Assembly: GCA_030673345.1 (NCBI GenBank)
Contig: DAOVJH010000061.1
Location: 1-7,470 of the forward strand
DNA length: 7,470 nt
Direction of reading: 5' to 3'
From: Pseudomonadota bacterium
Lineage (GTDB): Bacteria; Pseudomonadota; Gammaproteobacteria; SZUA-229
In this document: positions 1 to 6,454 of the stretch, piece by piece
Numbering within the stretch: position 1 is the first letter of the stretch
Layout of the letters: every line of letters begins with the position of its first letter
Notes under the pieces: generated by a model
What the model was told of the DNA's origin: nothing
Databases searched by the model: none
Seen by the model: the letters and a program-made list of their open reading frames with translations, nothing else
Position numbers and translations under genes: made by a program

Positions 1-552
1 CAGATGATAGAGAATAACGGGCTTGAAGGCCGTATTAAAGTGGTTGAGATGAATCCGCCAGACATGGCTGCTGCACTGGCTGTCGGTTCGCTCGATGCCT
101 ATTATGTTGGTGAGCCATTCGCTGCGACAACACTTAAAAGCGGTGATGCAGAACTGGTGCATTATGTCGAAGATGTCTGGAATGGTTTTATCTGTAACCT
201 GGTACTGGTCAGGCAGGATCTGATAGAGCAGGATCCTGCAGCGGTTAAGGCGCTGGTAGATGGCGCCGCGCGCTCAGGATTATGGGCACAAAATCATACC
301 AGGGAAGCTGCAGAAATAGCCTCAGAATACTGGAACCAGTCACTGGATCTGATCGAGTACGCGATGACTACGCCGGATGATCGCATTCAGTTCGATAAAT
401 TTGTTCCTGAAGAGGAAGAGATGCAGTACATGGCTGATCTGATGCAGCATTTCGGACTTATAGAATCTAATAATATTTCTGGCCTGGTCGACGACAGTTT
501 TGCACGTAGTACGGATTTGCGAGATATCGAAGGACTTGAATCGATCATATAG
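1..552 (+). CDS. ABC transporter solute-binding protein, NrtA/SsuA/NMT1-like (C-terminal part, 5' cut by window edge)
   Basis: Reading is open from the first base to a TAG stop at 550-552, so the ATG at position 4 is probably an internal Met and the gene starts outside the window. The visible ~183 residues look like the C-terminal lobe of a periplasmic binding protein of the nitrate/sulfonate/taurine/thiamine-precursor class. The stretch reading NPPDMAAALAVGSLDAYYVGE is the characteristic segment in which the protein scores ligand-pocket residues near an 'AY..GEP' turn, and it is followed by a 'DVW...C.LVL' strand. The rest is mostly helical and acidic, ending with a GLVDDSFA motif typical of the family's tail. 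In the family, the protein captures a small solute in the periplasm and delivers it to an ABC importer. The substrate cannot be read from this fragment, and the importer genes would lie to the left. It converges on yaiI with 43 bases between them, where no strong terminator hairpin is visible. Confidence 0.8.
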   Translation, partial: QMIENNGLEGRIKVVEMNPPDMAAALAVGSLDAYYVGEPFAATTLKSGDAELVHYVEDVWNGFICNLVLVRQDLIEQDPAAVKALVDGAARSGLWAQNHTREAAEIASEYWNQSLDLIEYAMTTPDDRIQFDKFVPEEEEMQYMADLMQHFGLIESNNISGLVDDSFARSTDLRDIEGLESII

Positions 553-595
553 TCGATCAATAAATGCAGTAACTAATTCATGTATTTGTAGTGCA

Positions 596-1051
596 TTATG
601 TCTGTTTAGAATATCTGGTCAGAATCTGATCCAGATGATTCGCAAAAGCTTTTCGGTCGCCCTGGTTTAAGGCTGGCGGGCCACCCGTATTGACACCGCT
701 GGCGCGAAGCGTTTCCATAAAATCTCTCATGTTCAACCGGGCTTTGATATTATTGGCGGTATACAGTTCGCCGCGAGGACTGAGCGCGATACCGTTTTTT
801 TCGATGACATCAGCGGCCAGCGGGATGTCGCTGGTGACCACGAGGTCACCGCTGTCCATGCGTTTGACTATTTCATTGTCGGCAACATCAAACCCCTGTG
901 ATACCTGAAGAAATTTTATGTGGTGTGATGCGGGTATATCCAGCGATTGATTTGCGACCAGGGTCACTAGCACTTTGGTACGGTCAGCTGCTCTGTACAG
1001 TATCTCTTTGATTACCCCGGGACATGCGTCTGCGTCTACCCAAATTTTCAT
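596..1051 (-). CDS. yaiI: UPF0178 (DUF188) family protein YaiI/YqxD
   Basis: This is a complete 151-residue protein, the usual length of the family. The N-terminus [20 protein letters not shown] closely matches the E. coli YaiI signature (D6, D8, A9, C10, P11). Further family features are [16 protein letters not shown] around residues 72-87, followed by a SPRGELYT segment and a C-terminal GGPPAL motif. The conserved Asp residues resemble a PIN/NYN-like metal-dependent nuclease fold, but I know of no firmly established biochemical role, so function stays open. It is cytoplasmic, with no signal peptide. The ATG at 1049-1051 is chosen because it gives the family's exact N-terminus, although no good Shine-Dalgarno precedes it. 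The gene stands alone, convergent with the solute-binding protein gene and divergent from the lipoprotein gene. Confidence 0.93.
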   Translation of the reverse strand: MKIWVDADACPGVIKEILYRAADRTKVLVTLVANQSLDIPASHHIKFLQVSQGFDVADNEIVKRMDSGDLVVTSDIPLAADVIEKNGIALSPRGELYTANNIKARLNMRDFMETLRASGVNTGGPPALNQGDRKAFANHLDQILTRYSKQT

Positions 1052-1137
1052 AATATGTTGGTTGTGGCGGTGGTTATCGATGTGAGAGTCGTCATTTTAA
1101 GGCAATGAAATTCAATAGGCGAGGCGTTGCTGGGGAA

Positions 1138-1165
1138 GTATTACCTAATTTCCCTGTAGTAATAC
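1138..1165. repeat. Short inverted repeat, possible operator
   Basis: GTATTAC at 1138-1144 is matched by its exact reverse complement GTAATAC at 1159-1165. With one bulged C the pairing extends to CTA/TAG on the inner side. It lies about 20 bases upstream of the candidate -10 element of the lipoprotein gene, where a regulator could bind. The arms are short and AT-rich, so chance is a serious alternative. Confidence 0.3.
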
Positions 1166-1184
1166 AAAACCTTATATTTGCATA

Positions 1185-1193
1185 TGTTAAAAT
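1185..1193 (+). promoter_or_regulatory. Candidate extended -10 promoter for the lipoprotein gene
   Basis: TGTTAAAAT reads as TG, one base, then TAAAAT, matching an extended -10 box with one deviation. The region 17 bases upstream (around 1165-1170) does not resemble TTGACA, which extended -10 promoters can tolerate. The start codon lies 41 bases downstream, a plausible leader length. It is a match by eye in an AT-rich area only. Confidence 0.3.
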
Positions 1194-1234
1194 TCTAATA
1201 CTTAGTCTAATTAATCCTACCCTGATAACAAATA

Positions 1235-1666
1235 ATGATCCTGTCCCGGTTTCTAGATACCGGCTTTTTGTCGAGCCTGGTTATTCTAATAGTAATGTTC
1301 GCTATCGCTTCATGCAGTGCTGAAGGTAATAGCTTTGATAATAGTATTTTTGAAGAATTAAATGTCGATGATACGGCTACTGGTGGTGACCTGGTTTTTG
1401 ACAGGGCCAATTTTCTATTAAGTTGGTCTGTGCCAGTCGAGAGAGAGGATCGCAGTCCACTTTCGCTTTCTGAAATTGCGGGATACAGCATCTACTACGG
1501 ACCGAGACAGGGTGATTATCTCAACACTATCGACATCAATGATGGCGCTGCGGTGAGTTATACGATGTCCGATCTTCCTGTGGGCACTTATTATATCGTT
1601 TTGACGGTTCGTGATACGGAAGGACGTGAGAGCCGGTATTCAAATGAGTTGCTGGTGAATCTATAA
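1235..1666 (+). CDS. Small lipoprotein with one fibronectin type III-like domain
   Basis: This is a 143-residue protein with a type II signal peptide. Arg5 is the only positive charge, a hydrophobic stretch covers residues 11-26, and the lipobox I-A-S-C puts the lipidated cysteine at 27. Residues 28-55 are a polar linker. From about 58 to the end is a single beta-sandwich domain of fibronectin III type: 'LLSWSVPVERED.SPL' (61-76) with the core Trp64, 'IAGYSIYYG' (81-89), then 'GTYYIVLTVRDTEGRESRYSNEL' (117-139). This pattern is common in secreted and cell-surface proteins of marine and soil gammaproteobacteria. Ser28 at +2 is compatible with export to the outer membrane by the Lol route. Its binding partner is unknown. 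There is no recognisable Shine-Dalgarno before the ATG; that start is kept because later in-frame starts would truncate the signal peptide. It converges on the barrel gene with 53 bases between. Confidence 0.8.
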   Translation: MILSRFLDTGFLSSLVILIVMFAIASCSAEGNSFDNSIFEELNVDDTATGGDLVFDRANFLLSWSVPVEREDRSPLSLSEIAGYSIYYGPRQGDYLNTIDINDGAAVSYTMSDLPVGTYYIVLTVRDTEGRESRYSNELLVNL

Positions 1667-1719
1667 GTACTGCATCAACAGCGGCTGATATTTTATCTGG
1701 CCGGTAGATGAAACGTGCT

Positions 1720-3003
1720 TTAGAAATACCAGGCTAGCTGTGCAAACAGATTCAATTCTGTACTGAGCATCTTGTTCGTCGTCCCTGGACCTGCAATACC
1801 GGAATCTATACCGCCATATTCGGTGCCTGAAGCGCCGACGGGTAGACTTAGAGCAACTAATAACTGCCAGTCCTGTTTCAGATCATAACTGCTGACCAGT
1901 TGCGCCAAAAATGAACCATCACTGGCGTTGACGAAAACATTGGGCGTTAACAGCCATAGTGGTGTCATTTCTACCATGGCTGATGCGGCCACATAATGCC
2001 GACCGAGGGTAAACAGTTCGCCACGAATTATTCGTTCGACCAGATCAGGATTAGCGGTAAGTGCTGCTGGGCTGTAGTCACCGTTGGTCTGACCGAAACC
2101 GTTATAGAAATATTCGATGATACCGCTAAAATTATGACCCCAGCCGAGCCATGAATAAGACAGGCTGGTCACCAGGCTGGCCACGTTTTTAGTCTGTGCC
2201 AGAGAGTTGCCAGTGCGGGTCAGGGTGATATCGCCCCGCCAGATAGCGCCGCCGATATCAGTGATGCCGCCGATACCAACCATGGTGTCATCGTAGTGTT
2301 CGGCAAGCAGCAGGTCGAATTCTTTGTCACCGGCAAAACCGTGATACTTGGCGGCGACCGAATCGACGTCACTGCTAACGTCGCCATTGTTATTTCGCCG
2401 GATGACCCAGACCGCCTGCAGGTCATTGCCATTTTTCTGCAAGTATTGTCCGTACAGCATGTCATCACCGGTTTTGTATTCTTTATCGATGGACGATGGG
2501 TCGAATGGGTTGATGAAGTCCATCGGCGTATAGATGAGACCATTGCCCCAACTGATGGCCTGTCGGCCGAAACGTGCTACTGCATCGTTTGTAGTATATT
2601 CAGCATATAAGCGGTCGAGCCGGTGCACGAGCGCGCTGTTATTATCTTCTGATAAAACATGAGTCAGGTCGAATAGCCGATGCTCATCGTCAGCGACCAG
2701 GTCGCTTATTATCACCGAGCCGGGCAGGTTTTTTGCCAGCGTGAAACTGTCACCATGCTGTGCGATAAGCTGGTAATCGGCGACGACAGAGGTTTTGTCT
2801 TTTCGCCAGTCAAACAACAGGCGCAGGTCACCGTTGTGGTCGATCATTGGTGAGTCTACAAAGTCCTGAAACAGGCTGTCATCTGGCAGAGTGTTCATCA
2901 AAAACCGGTATTTTGCATGACCGCCTTTAAATCCGGGTACTTCGGCAATAGCGGTTGTGCATAGTGCCAGACATGTCAGTATGGTGAGGTTTAGTTTTAG
3001 CAT
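1720..3003 (-). CDS. Outer-membrane beta-barrel protein, last gene of the ABC/LolA-like cluster
   Basis: This 427-residue protein has a Sec signal peptide (Lys3, hydrophobic core, likely cleavage after A-I-A at 20) and ends in the aromatic sequence A-W-Y-F, the C-terminal Phe signature recognised by the BAM machinery. The body shows many short alternating amphipathic strands, such as 'DLRLLFDWR' (59-67), 'SLVTSLSYSWLGWGHNFSGII' (277-297) and 'DWQLLVALSLPVG' (378-390), separated by Asp/Asn/Gly-rich turns. The best conserved-looking block is 'RFGRQAISWGNGLIYTPMDF' with NPFDP after it (144-170), which resembles blocks in DUF1302-like and alginate/porin-like barrels. I cannot name the family with certainty. 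It is probably the outer-membrane partner of the upstream ABC and LolA-like genes. The start gives a clean signal peptide, but no Shine-Dalgarno is evident, and a 34-bp inverted repeat ends 27 bases before it, so translation may be weak or coupled. Confidence 0.82.
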   Translation of the reverse strand: MLKLNLTILTCLALCTTAIAEVPGFKGGHAKYRFLMNTLPDDSLFQDFVDSPMIDHNGDLRLLFDWRKDKTSVVADYQLIAQHGDSFTLAKNLPGSVIISDLVADDEHRLFDLTHVLSEDNNSALVHRLDRLYAEYTTNDAVARFGRQAISWGNGLIYTPMDFINPFDPSSIDKEYKTGDDMLYGQYLQKNGNDLQAVWVIRRNNNGDVSSDVDSVAAKYHGFAGDKEFDLLLAEHYDDTMVGIGGITDIGGAIWRGDITLTRTGNSLAQTKNVASLVTSLSYSWLGWGHNFSGIIEYFYNGFGQTNGDYSPAALTANPDLVERIIRGELFTLGRHYVAASAMVEMTPLWLLTPNVFVNASDGSFLAQLVSSYDLKQDWQLLVALSLPVGASGTEYGGIDSGIAGPGTTNKMLSTELNLFAQLAWYF

Positions 3004-3029
3004 GAGGCTGTTTTATGGTACTGGGTGCT

Positions 3030-3110
3030 CCCTCTCCCTCTGGGAGAGGGCTGGGGTGAGGGTGTTCATATTAACTACCCTCACCTTAACCCTCTCCCAG
3101 AGGGATAGGG
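3030..3110. repeat. Imperfect 34-bp inverted repeat (REP/MITE-like) overlapping the ATPase 3' end
   Basis: The left arm at 3030-3063 pairs with the right arm at 3077-3110 with 30 of 34 positions matching and a 13-base loop. Each arm is itself a small palindrome: CCCTCTCCC at 3030-3038 and GGGAGAGGG at 3042-3050 flank TCT, and the right arm has the same layout with one mismatch. The element is C/T-rich on one half and G/A-rich on the other. Similar 'CCCTCTCCC...GGGAGAGGG...GGTGAGGG' elements are familiar as dispersed intergenic repeats in proteobacterial genomes. The right arm contains the ATPase stop codon (3086-3088). No T-tract follows on either strand, so it is not a standard intrinsic terminator. 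Confidence 0.85.
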
Positions 3111-3799
3111 GATTGAGATTGTGCTTCATCACTGATGATCTTACCGTCTTCCATCTTGATCAGACGTTTTGCGTATTTCATCACGCGTATATCGTGGGTG
3201 GCGATGACGAAGGTAATATTGTGATGCTGGTTTAGTTCAACCAGCAGATCCATCAGCTGACTTGAGGTGACGGTGTCCAGGTTGGCAGTGGGCTCGTCAG
3301 CCAGTACTAGTGTGGGCTGGCTGACGATAGCGCGGGCGACGGCGACACGCTGCTGCTGTCCGCCAGAGAGATGCGCCGGACGCCGGTCTTCCATACCTTC
3401 GAGCCCCACTTCCTTGAGGATTTTAAAAGAACGCTTTGAACGTTCCGCCGCAGACATGCCGCCCACCTGCATAACAAATTCGACATTCTCGCGGGCGGTC
3501 AGTACGGGTATCAGGTTGTAAGCCTGAAACACGAAACCGATATTATGTAACCGCATATCAGCCAGCGGACCTTTGCCGAGTTCATCTATTCGCACATCAC
3601 CGATAGTGATCTCGCCGCTGTCCGGGGTGTCGAGTCCACCCATGGCATTAAGCAGTGTGGTTTTTCCCGAACCGGAGGGGCCGGACAGGCAGACAAAATC
3701 ACCTCTTTCGATGGTGATGGACACATTGTCCAGCCCGATGATAGTTTCATCGCCCTGCTGGAAAGTTTTACACAGGTCTTTGCAGACGATGGAGGTCAT
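3086..3799 (-). CDS. ABC transporter ATP-binding protein, LolD/MacB-type
   Basis: This 237-residue cytoplasmic ATPase has every ABC motif intact: Walker A GPSGSGKT (40-47), Q-loop Gln92 in FVFQAYNLIP, signature LSGGQQQR (144-151), Walker B LVLADEP (164-170) with catalytic Glu169, D-loop ANLD (172-175) and H-loop His202. The TANLD and QAYNLIPVLT segments are typical of the LolD/MacB/FtsE branch that powers FtsX-type permeases. It should therefore drive the two permeases encoded upstream. The ATG at 3797-3799 is chosen because the ABC fold begins there (MTSIVCKDLCKTF) and an AGG lies 9 bases before it. The same frame stays open to an ATG at 3910, but the extra 37 codons are translated palindromic repeat. 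The last seven residues (PIPLGEG) and the stop come from the other repeat and are not part of the ABC fold. Confidence 0.95.
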   Translation of the reverse strand: MTSIVCKDLCKTFQQGDETIIGLDNVSITIERGDFVCLSGPSGSGKTTLLNAMGGLDTPDSGEITIGDVRIDELGKGPLADMRLHNIGFVFQAYNLIPVLTARENVEFVMQVGGMSAAERSKRSFKILKEVGLEGMEDRRPAHLSGGQQQRVAVARAIVSQPTLVLADEPTANLDTVTSSQLMDLLVELNQHHNITFVIATHDIRVMKYAKRLIKMEDGKIISDEAQSQSPIPLGEG

Positions 3800-3837
3800 T
3801 GTGTGATACCTGGTTTGGTTTTTATGCTGTCCTGTTC

Positions 3838-3909
3838 TGTCATCTCGACCAAAGGGAGAGATCTCATTGCTCTGGCCGTACAAGATCTCTCCCTTTGGTC
3901 GAGATGACA
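3838..3909. repeat. Perfect 27-bp inverted repeat (REP/MITE-like) between permease 2 and the ATPase
   Basis: The left arm at 3838-3864 is the exact reverse complement of the right arm at 3883-3909, with an 18-base loop (3865-3882). The arm reads TGTCATCTCGACC, then AAAGGGAGAGATCT. Pairing stops abruptly at both ends (3837/3910 and 3865/3882), as expected for a defined element. Similar 'GTCATCTCGACC.AAGGGAGAGATCT' sequences occur as dispersed repeats in bacterial genomes. It fills half of the 144-base gap between permease 2 and the ATPase. No T-run follows on either strand, so it is not a simple intrinsic terminator. In the transcript it would form a very stable hairpin. Confidence 0.92.
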
Positions 3910-3943
3910 TGTGATGGTTTTGTGCTTTATTGTTTGCATGTGT

Positions 3944-5194
3944 CTAGTCTTTTCCCAGTGCTTCAACAGGATTAAAACTTGCCGCGTGCCATGCGGGTAA
4001 AATACTGGTCAGCAGACCCAGGACAATCACCACGATGTTGGCCAGCACGACGTCGTTTAATTGCAGTGCCGGGTATAATATACTGCTGGTTCCCATCATC
4101 TCCATGCCTTTGGCTACCACTGAAACATCGATGCCATCCTGCAGCGGGATGATGGTAACGACGGCAAGGACATTGCCGAGCAGTAAGCCGATCACTAACA
4201 GAAAAAATGATTCGATCAATATCTGGTAGAGGATCATGCTGGGCCGCATGCCGAGTGCTTGCATCAGGCCGATCTCACGGATGCGTTCAAATACGGCCAT
4301 CACCAGCGTGTTGACCAGGCCAAAGGATAATGCCAGAAAGATGACCACGACCCACACCAGTACGAAACCATCCATCATCGTCAGCATGGTGCCCATATAG
4401 GTATCTACCTCGTACCACGGCTGGGTTTGCAGCTCTTTACCGGCGGCTTCTTTTATGTGTGGGTACCAGCTTTCGACATGACGGTAATCATCACTGGTGA
4501 CGGCTATCTCGGAAACCTGGTCTTTCAGGTTGAGCAGCTTCTGCACGGTTTCAATGCCGGCGTACACATACATCTCTTCAAGGCCGGCCAACTTGGCTTT
4601 GTAGATGCCGACGATGCGAAAGCCGCGGTCAGCAATGTTGTTATCCGGGTCCTGGCTCATGATGACGATGCGTTTGCCAAGACGGGTCTCGAGCCTTTCG
4701 GCCATTTTGGCGCCGATGACGATGCCTGTGTCATCGCTGTTTTTCAGGAAGCGGCCTTCGATGATGCTGTCCAGGTCAAAACTAAGCTGTACTTCGCCGG
4801 CCGGTTCTACACCGAGCAGGGTGATGCCCCGGCTGTCACGTTCGCTGGAGATGACTGCAGGAACACGTACACGACTGGTCCAGGCTTTTACTGCAGGACC
4901 CTGCAGTGCTTTTAATAATGCTTCATCCGGTGTCGCGATGCTGTTGTTGATGCTCGGGTCATCACGGTAGCCTGGATGATGTATCTGCACTTCACCGGGC
5001 AGGTTGCGGATACCGTTAAGCAGCATGTCATCGACCATGCCGCGCATCAGTGCAGTCATAAAGATCATTGCCCATACACCGATGGTAATGGCAGACAGCA
5101 TGATCAGCGTGCGCCGATGATTACGCCACAGGTTGCGCCATGCCAGTGTAAACAGGGTATTGAAGGGTATCCTGCTTTTTTTCGCTATGATCAT
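3944..5194 (-). CDS. ABC transporter permease 2, FtsX/MacB/LolCE family
   Basis: This 416-residue inner-membrane protein has the four-helix layout of type VII ABC permeases: a basic amphipathic N-terminus LAWRNLWRNHRR (17-28), TM1 about 30-52, a large periplasmic MacB_PCD-type domain about 55-270, then TM2 about 275-300, TM3 about 323-349 and TM4 about 382-403. The segment 'VFERIREIGLMQALGMRP' (301-318) is the conserved cytoplasmic coupling helix that contacts the ATPase. Such permeases do not move cargo across the bilayer but transmit force to periplasmic substrates such as lipoproteins. The start at 5192-5194 is fixed by an ATGA overlap with the permease 1 stop and by GAGGG just upstream. 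An in-frame ATG 25 codons earlier lies in permease 1 coding sequence and is rejected. It pairs with permease 1, to which it is related but clearly not identical. Confidence 0.94.
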   Translation of the reverse strand: MIIAKKSRIPFNTLFTLAWRNLWRNHRRTLIMLSAITIGVWAMIFMTALMRGMVDDMLLNGIRNLPGEVQIHHPGYRDDPSINNSIATPDEALLKALQGPAVKAWTSRVRVPAVISSERDSRGITLLGVEPAGEVQLSFDLDSIIEGRFLKNSDDTGIVIGAKMAERLETRLGKRIVIMSQDPDNNIADRGFRIVGIYKAKLAGLEEMYVYAGIETVQKLLNLKDQVSEIAVTSDDYRHVESWYPHIKEAAGKELQTQPWYEVDTYMGTMLTMMDGFVLVWVVVIFLALSFGLVNTLVMAVFERIREIGLMQALGMRPSMILYQILIESFFLLVIGLLLGNVLAVVTIIPLQDGIDVSVVAKGMEMMGTSSILYPALQLNDVVLANIVVIVLGLLTSILPAWHAASFNPVEALGKD

Positions 5195-6444
5195 ACGGCC
5201 CTCATCGCGCTGACAGGTTGCAGGAAGAACAGCCTGAGCGCGGGGTAGAGTGATGCCAGCAGACTGCATAAAAAGACGATACCGGGGCCGAGAAAAATTG
5301 ATAGCAGTGACAGGGTGGGGTATATCCGGTCAGGCAGGTTAAATTTACCTGCCATCTCTTCCATACCGGGATAGGTAAAGCCGACGATGCTGAGATACCA
5401 GGCAAGCGCCGTACCCAGTGCGGCGCCGATCGCCAGTCCGAGGCTGGACATGATAAACGTTTCGGTAAAAACTAACGTACCCAGACGTGCTGGTTTGAGG
5501 CCCAGTGCCATCATGATGCCAAACTCGCGGGTGCGTTCCAGTACAGACATCAGCTGGGTATTGAGTACGCTGAACGCGACCAGTACGATGAGTATGATAT
5601 ACATGAACCAGGCGCTTGCCATGTCTGCCTGGATCGCCTGCTGCAGACCGGGCTGTAAACGATTCCAGTCGAGCAGTGACAGCTCTTCCCGCTCGCCAAG
5701 AATGCTGCTGACTTCGTTCTGCAGGGCGGAAACCAGTGTTAGGTCTTCCGCATTGATGACGATATTATGTCCCTGACCGCCCATGCTGAACAGGGATTGA
5801 AAATAGCCCAGTGGCAGCTGCGCCATCGAGCGGTCAACATCGGCATTACCCGAGTCAAAGATACCGGTGACGATAACAACCCCGGCGGCGAATGAACCAT
5901 CGCGGCCGCTGCCGAGCAGGGTAAGTTCGTCACCGATATCGACCCGCAGATTGCGTGCAAGAACACTGCCGATAACAATTTCTTCGGCATTAAAATCAGT
6001 GAAGTAACGGCCTTTGTTGACCAGTCCAGGCAGGGTCGATACGTTAACTTCGTATTGCGGTTCGACACCGATAATCTGCAGGCCGTAGGAACGCTGTTCG
6101 CTGGATGTCATGGCGAAGGCAACACCGCGTGCAGCGACCCATGCAGTAATTCCGGCACTGCCAAGCTGTTTTCGGACCTTATCAGCGAGTGGAACGATGT
6201 CCTGGAAGCTATTGCGTATCTTCGGGTTATCGTTATATTCTTTATGTTGAACCTGGAGATGGCCGGTATAAGTTTTCAGCGTATTGTCGATCATCATGCG
6301 ATAACTGCCGAACTGCAGTGAGATCAAAAATACCAGCAGCAGGTTGGAGAAGATCATCGCGCCGATGGTCAGCCAGGTGCGGCGTTTATGCCGCCACAGG
6401 TTTCGCCATGCCATACGTATGCCAATATTGAGGCTGGTGCTCAT
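5191..6444 (-). CDS. ABC transporter permease 1, FtsX/MacB/LolCE family
   Basis: This 417-residue inner-membrane protein has the same architecture as its neighbour. Its parts are a basic N-terminus MAWRNLWRHKRRTW (11-24), TM1 about 24-46, a periplasmic MacB_PCD-type domain about 50-272 (with GVEPQYEV and the IVIGSVLARNL segment), TM2 about 277-300, coupling helix 'LERTREFGIMMALGLKP' (302-318), TM3 about 322-350 and TM4 about 377-402. The family transmits ATP-driven movement to periplasmic domains (LolCE lipoprotein release, MacB, FtsX). The presence of two different permeases argues for a heterodimer, as in LolC/LolE, rather than a MacB-like homodimer. The start is 10 bases after the stop of the LolA-like gene, and its TGA overlaps the next start. 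Shine-Dalgarno sequence before the ATG is weak, so coupling from the gene upstream is plausible. Confidence 0.94.
   Translation of the reverse strand: MSTSLNIGIRMAWRNLWRHKRRTWLTIGAMIFSNLLLVFLISLQFGSYRMMIDNTLKTYTGHLQVQHKEYNDNPKIRNSFQDIVPLADKVRKQLGSAGITAWVAARGVAFAMTSSEQRSYGLQIIGVEPQYEVNVSTLPGLVNKGRYFTDFNAEEIVIGSVLARNLRVDIGDELTLLGSGRDGSFAAGVVIVTGIFDSGNADVDRSMAQLPLGYFQSLFSMGGQGHNIVINAEDLTLVSALQNEVSSILGEREELSLLDWNRLQPGLQQAIQADMASAWFMYIILIVLVAFSVLNTQLMSVLERTREFGIMMALGLKPARLGTLVFTETFIMSSLGLAIGAALGTALAWYLSIVGFTYPGMEEMAGKFNLPDRIYPTLSLLSIFLGPGIVFLCSLLASLYPALRLFFLQPVSAMRAV
5199..5203 (-). promoter_or_regulatory. Ribosome binding site inside permease 1, for permease 2
   Basis: GAGGG on the minus strand sits four bases before the permease 2 ATG and lies within the last codons of permease 1. 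Together with the ATGA stop/start overlap at 5191-5194 it points to translational coupling, which would keep the two permeases near a one-to-one ratio. The site decides the start of permease 2. Confidence 0.7.
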
Positions 6445-6454
6445 CGTTCAGTGC

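Larger units (their letters stand above)
1052..1234. other. Divergent intergenic region between yaiI and the lipoprotein gene
   Basis: These 183 bases separate two genes that start in opposite directions, so promoters for both should lie here. The part from about 1140 to 1234 is clearly AT-rich. It holds a short inverted repeat (1138-1165) and a candidate extended -10 element (1185-1193) facing the lipoprotein gene. A 72-codon open frame starting at 1105 runs through it into the lipoprotein gene in another frame and has no coding character. Confidence 0.6.

Noticed and set aside
563..597. AATGCA...TGCATT hairpin as a shared terminator between the convergent genes
   Set aside because: The arms are 6 bp with a long loop, low GC and no T-tract, so it would not be stable.
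3030..3110. Intrinsic terminator between the ATPase and the barrel gene
   Set aside because: The hairpin is strong but no run of T follows in the direction of transcription, and the sequence matches a dispersed-repeat style better.
3838..3909. Intrinsic terminator between permease 2 and the ATPase
   Set aside because: There is no T-tract after the hairpin on either strand. Termination here would also cut the ATPase off from the permeases it must power.
4427..4915. 162-codon + strand open frame opposite permease 2
   Set aside because: It is antisense to a well-supported permease gene, has no recognisable domain or ribosome site, and is explained by codon bias of the real gene.
5195..5269. 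25-codon upstream extension of permease 2
   Set aside because: It lies out of frame inside permease 1 coding sequence. The ATGA overlap with a GAGGG site gives a better start that matches the family's N-terminus.
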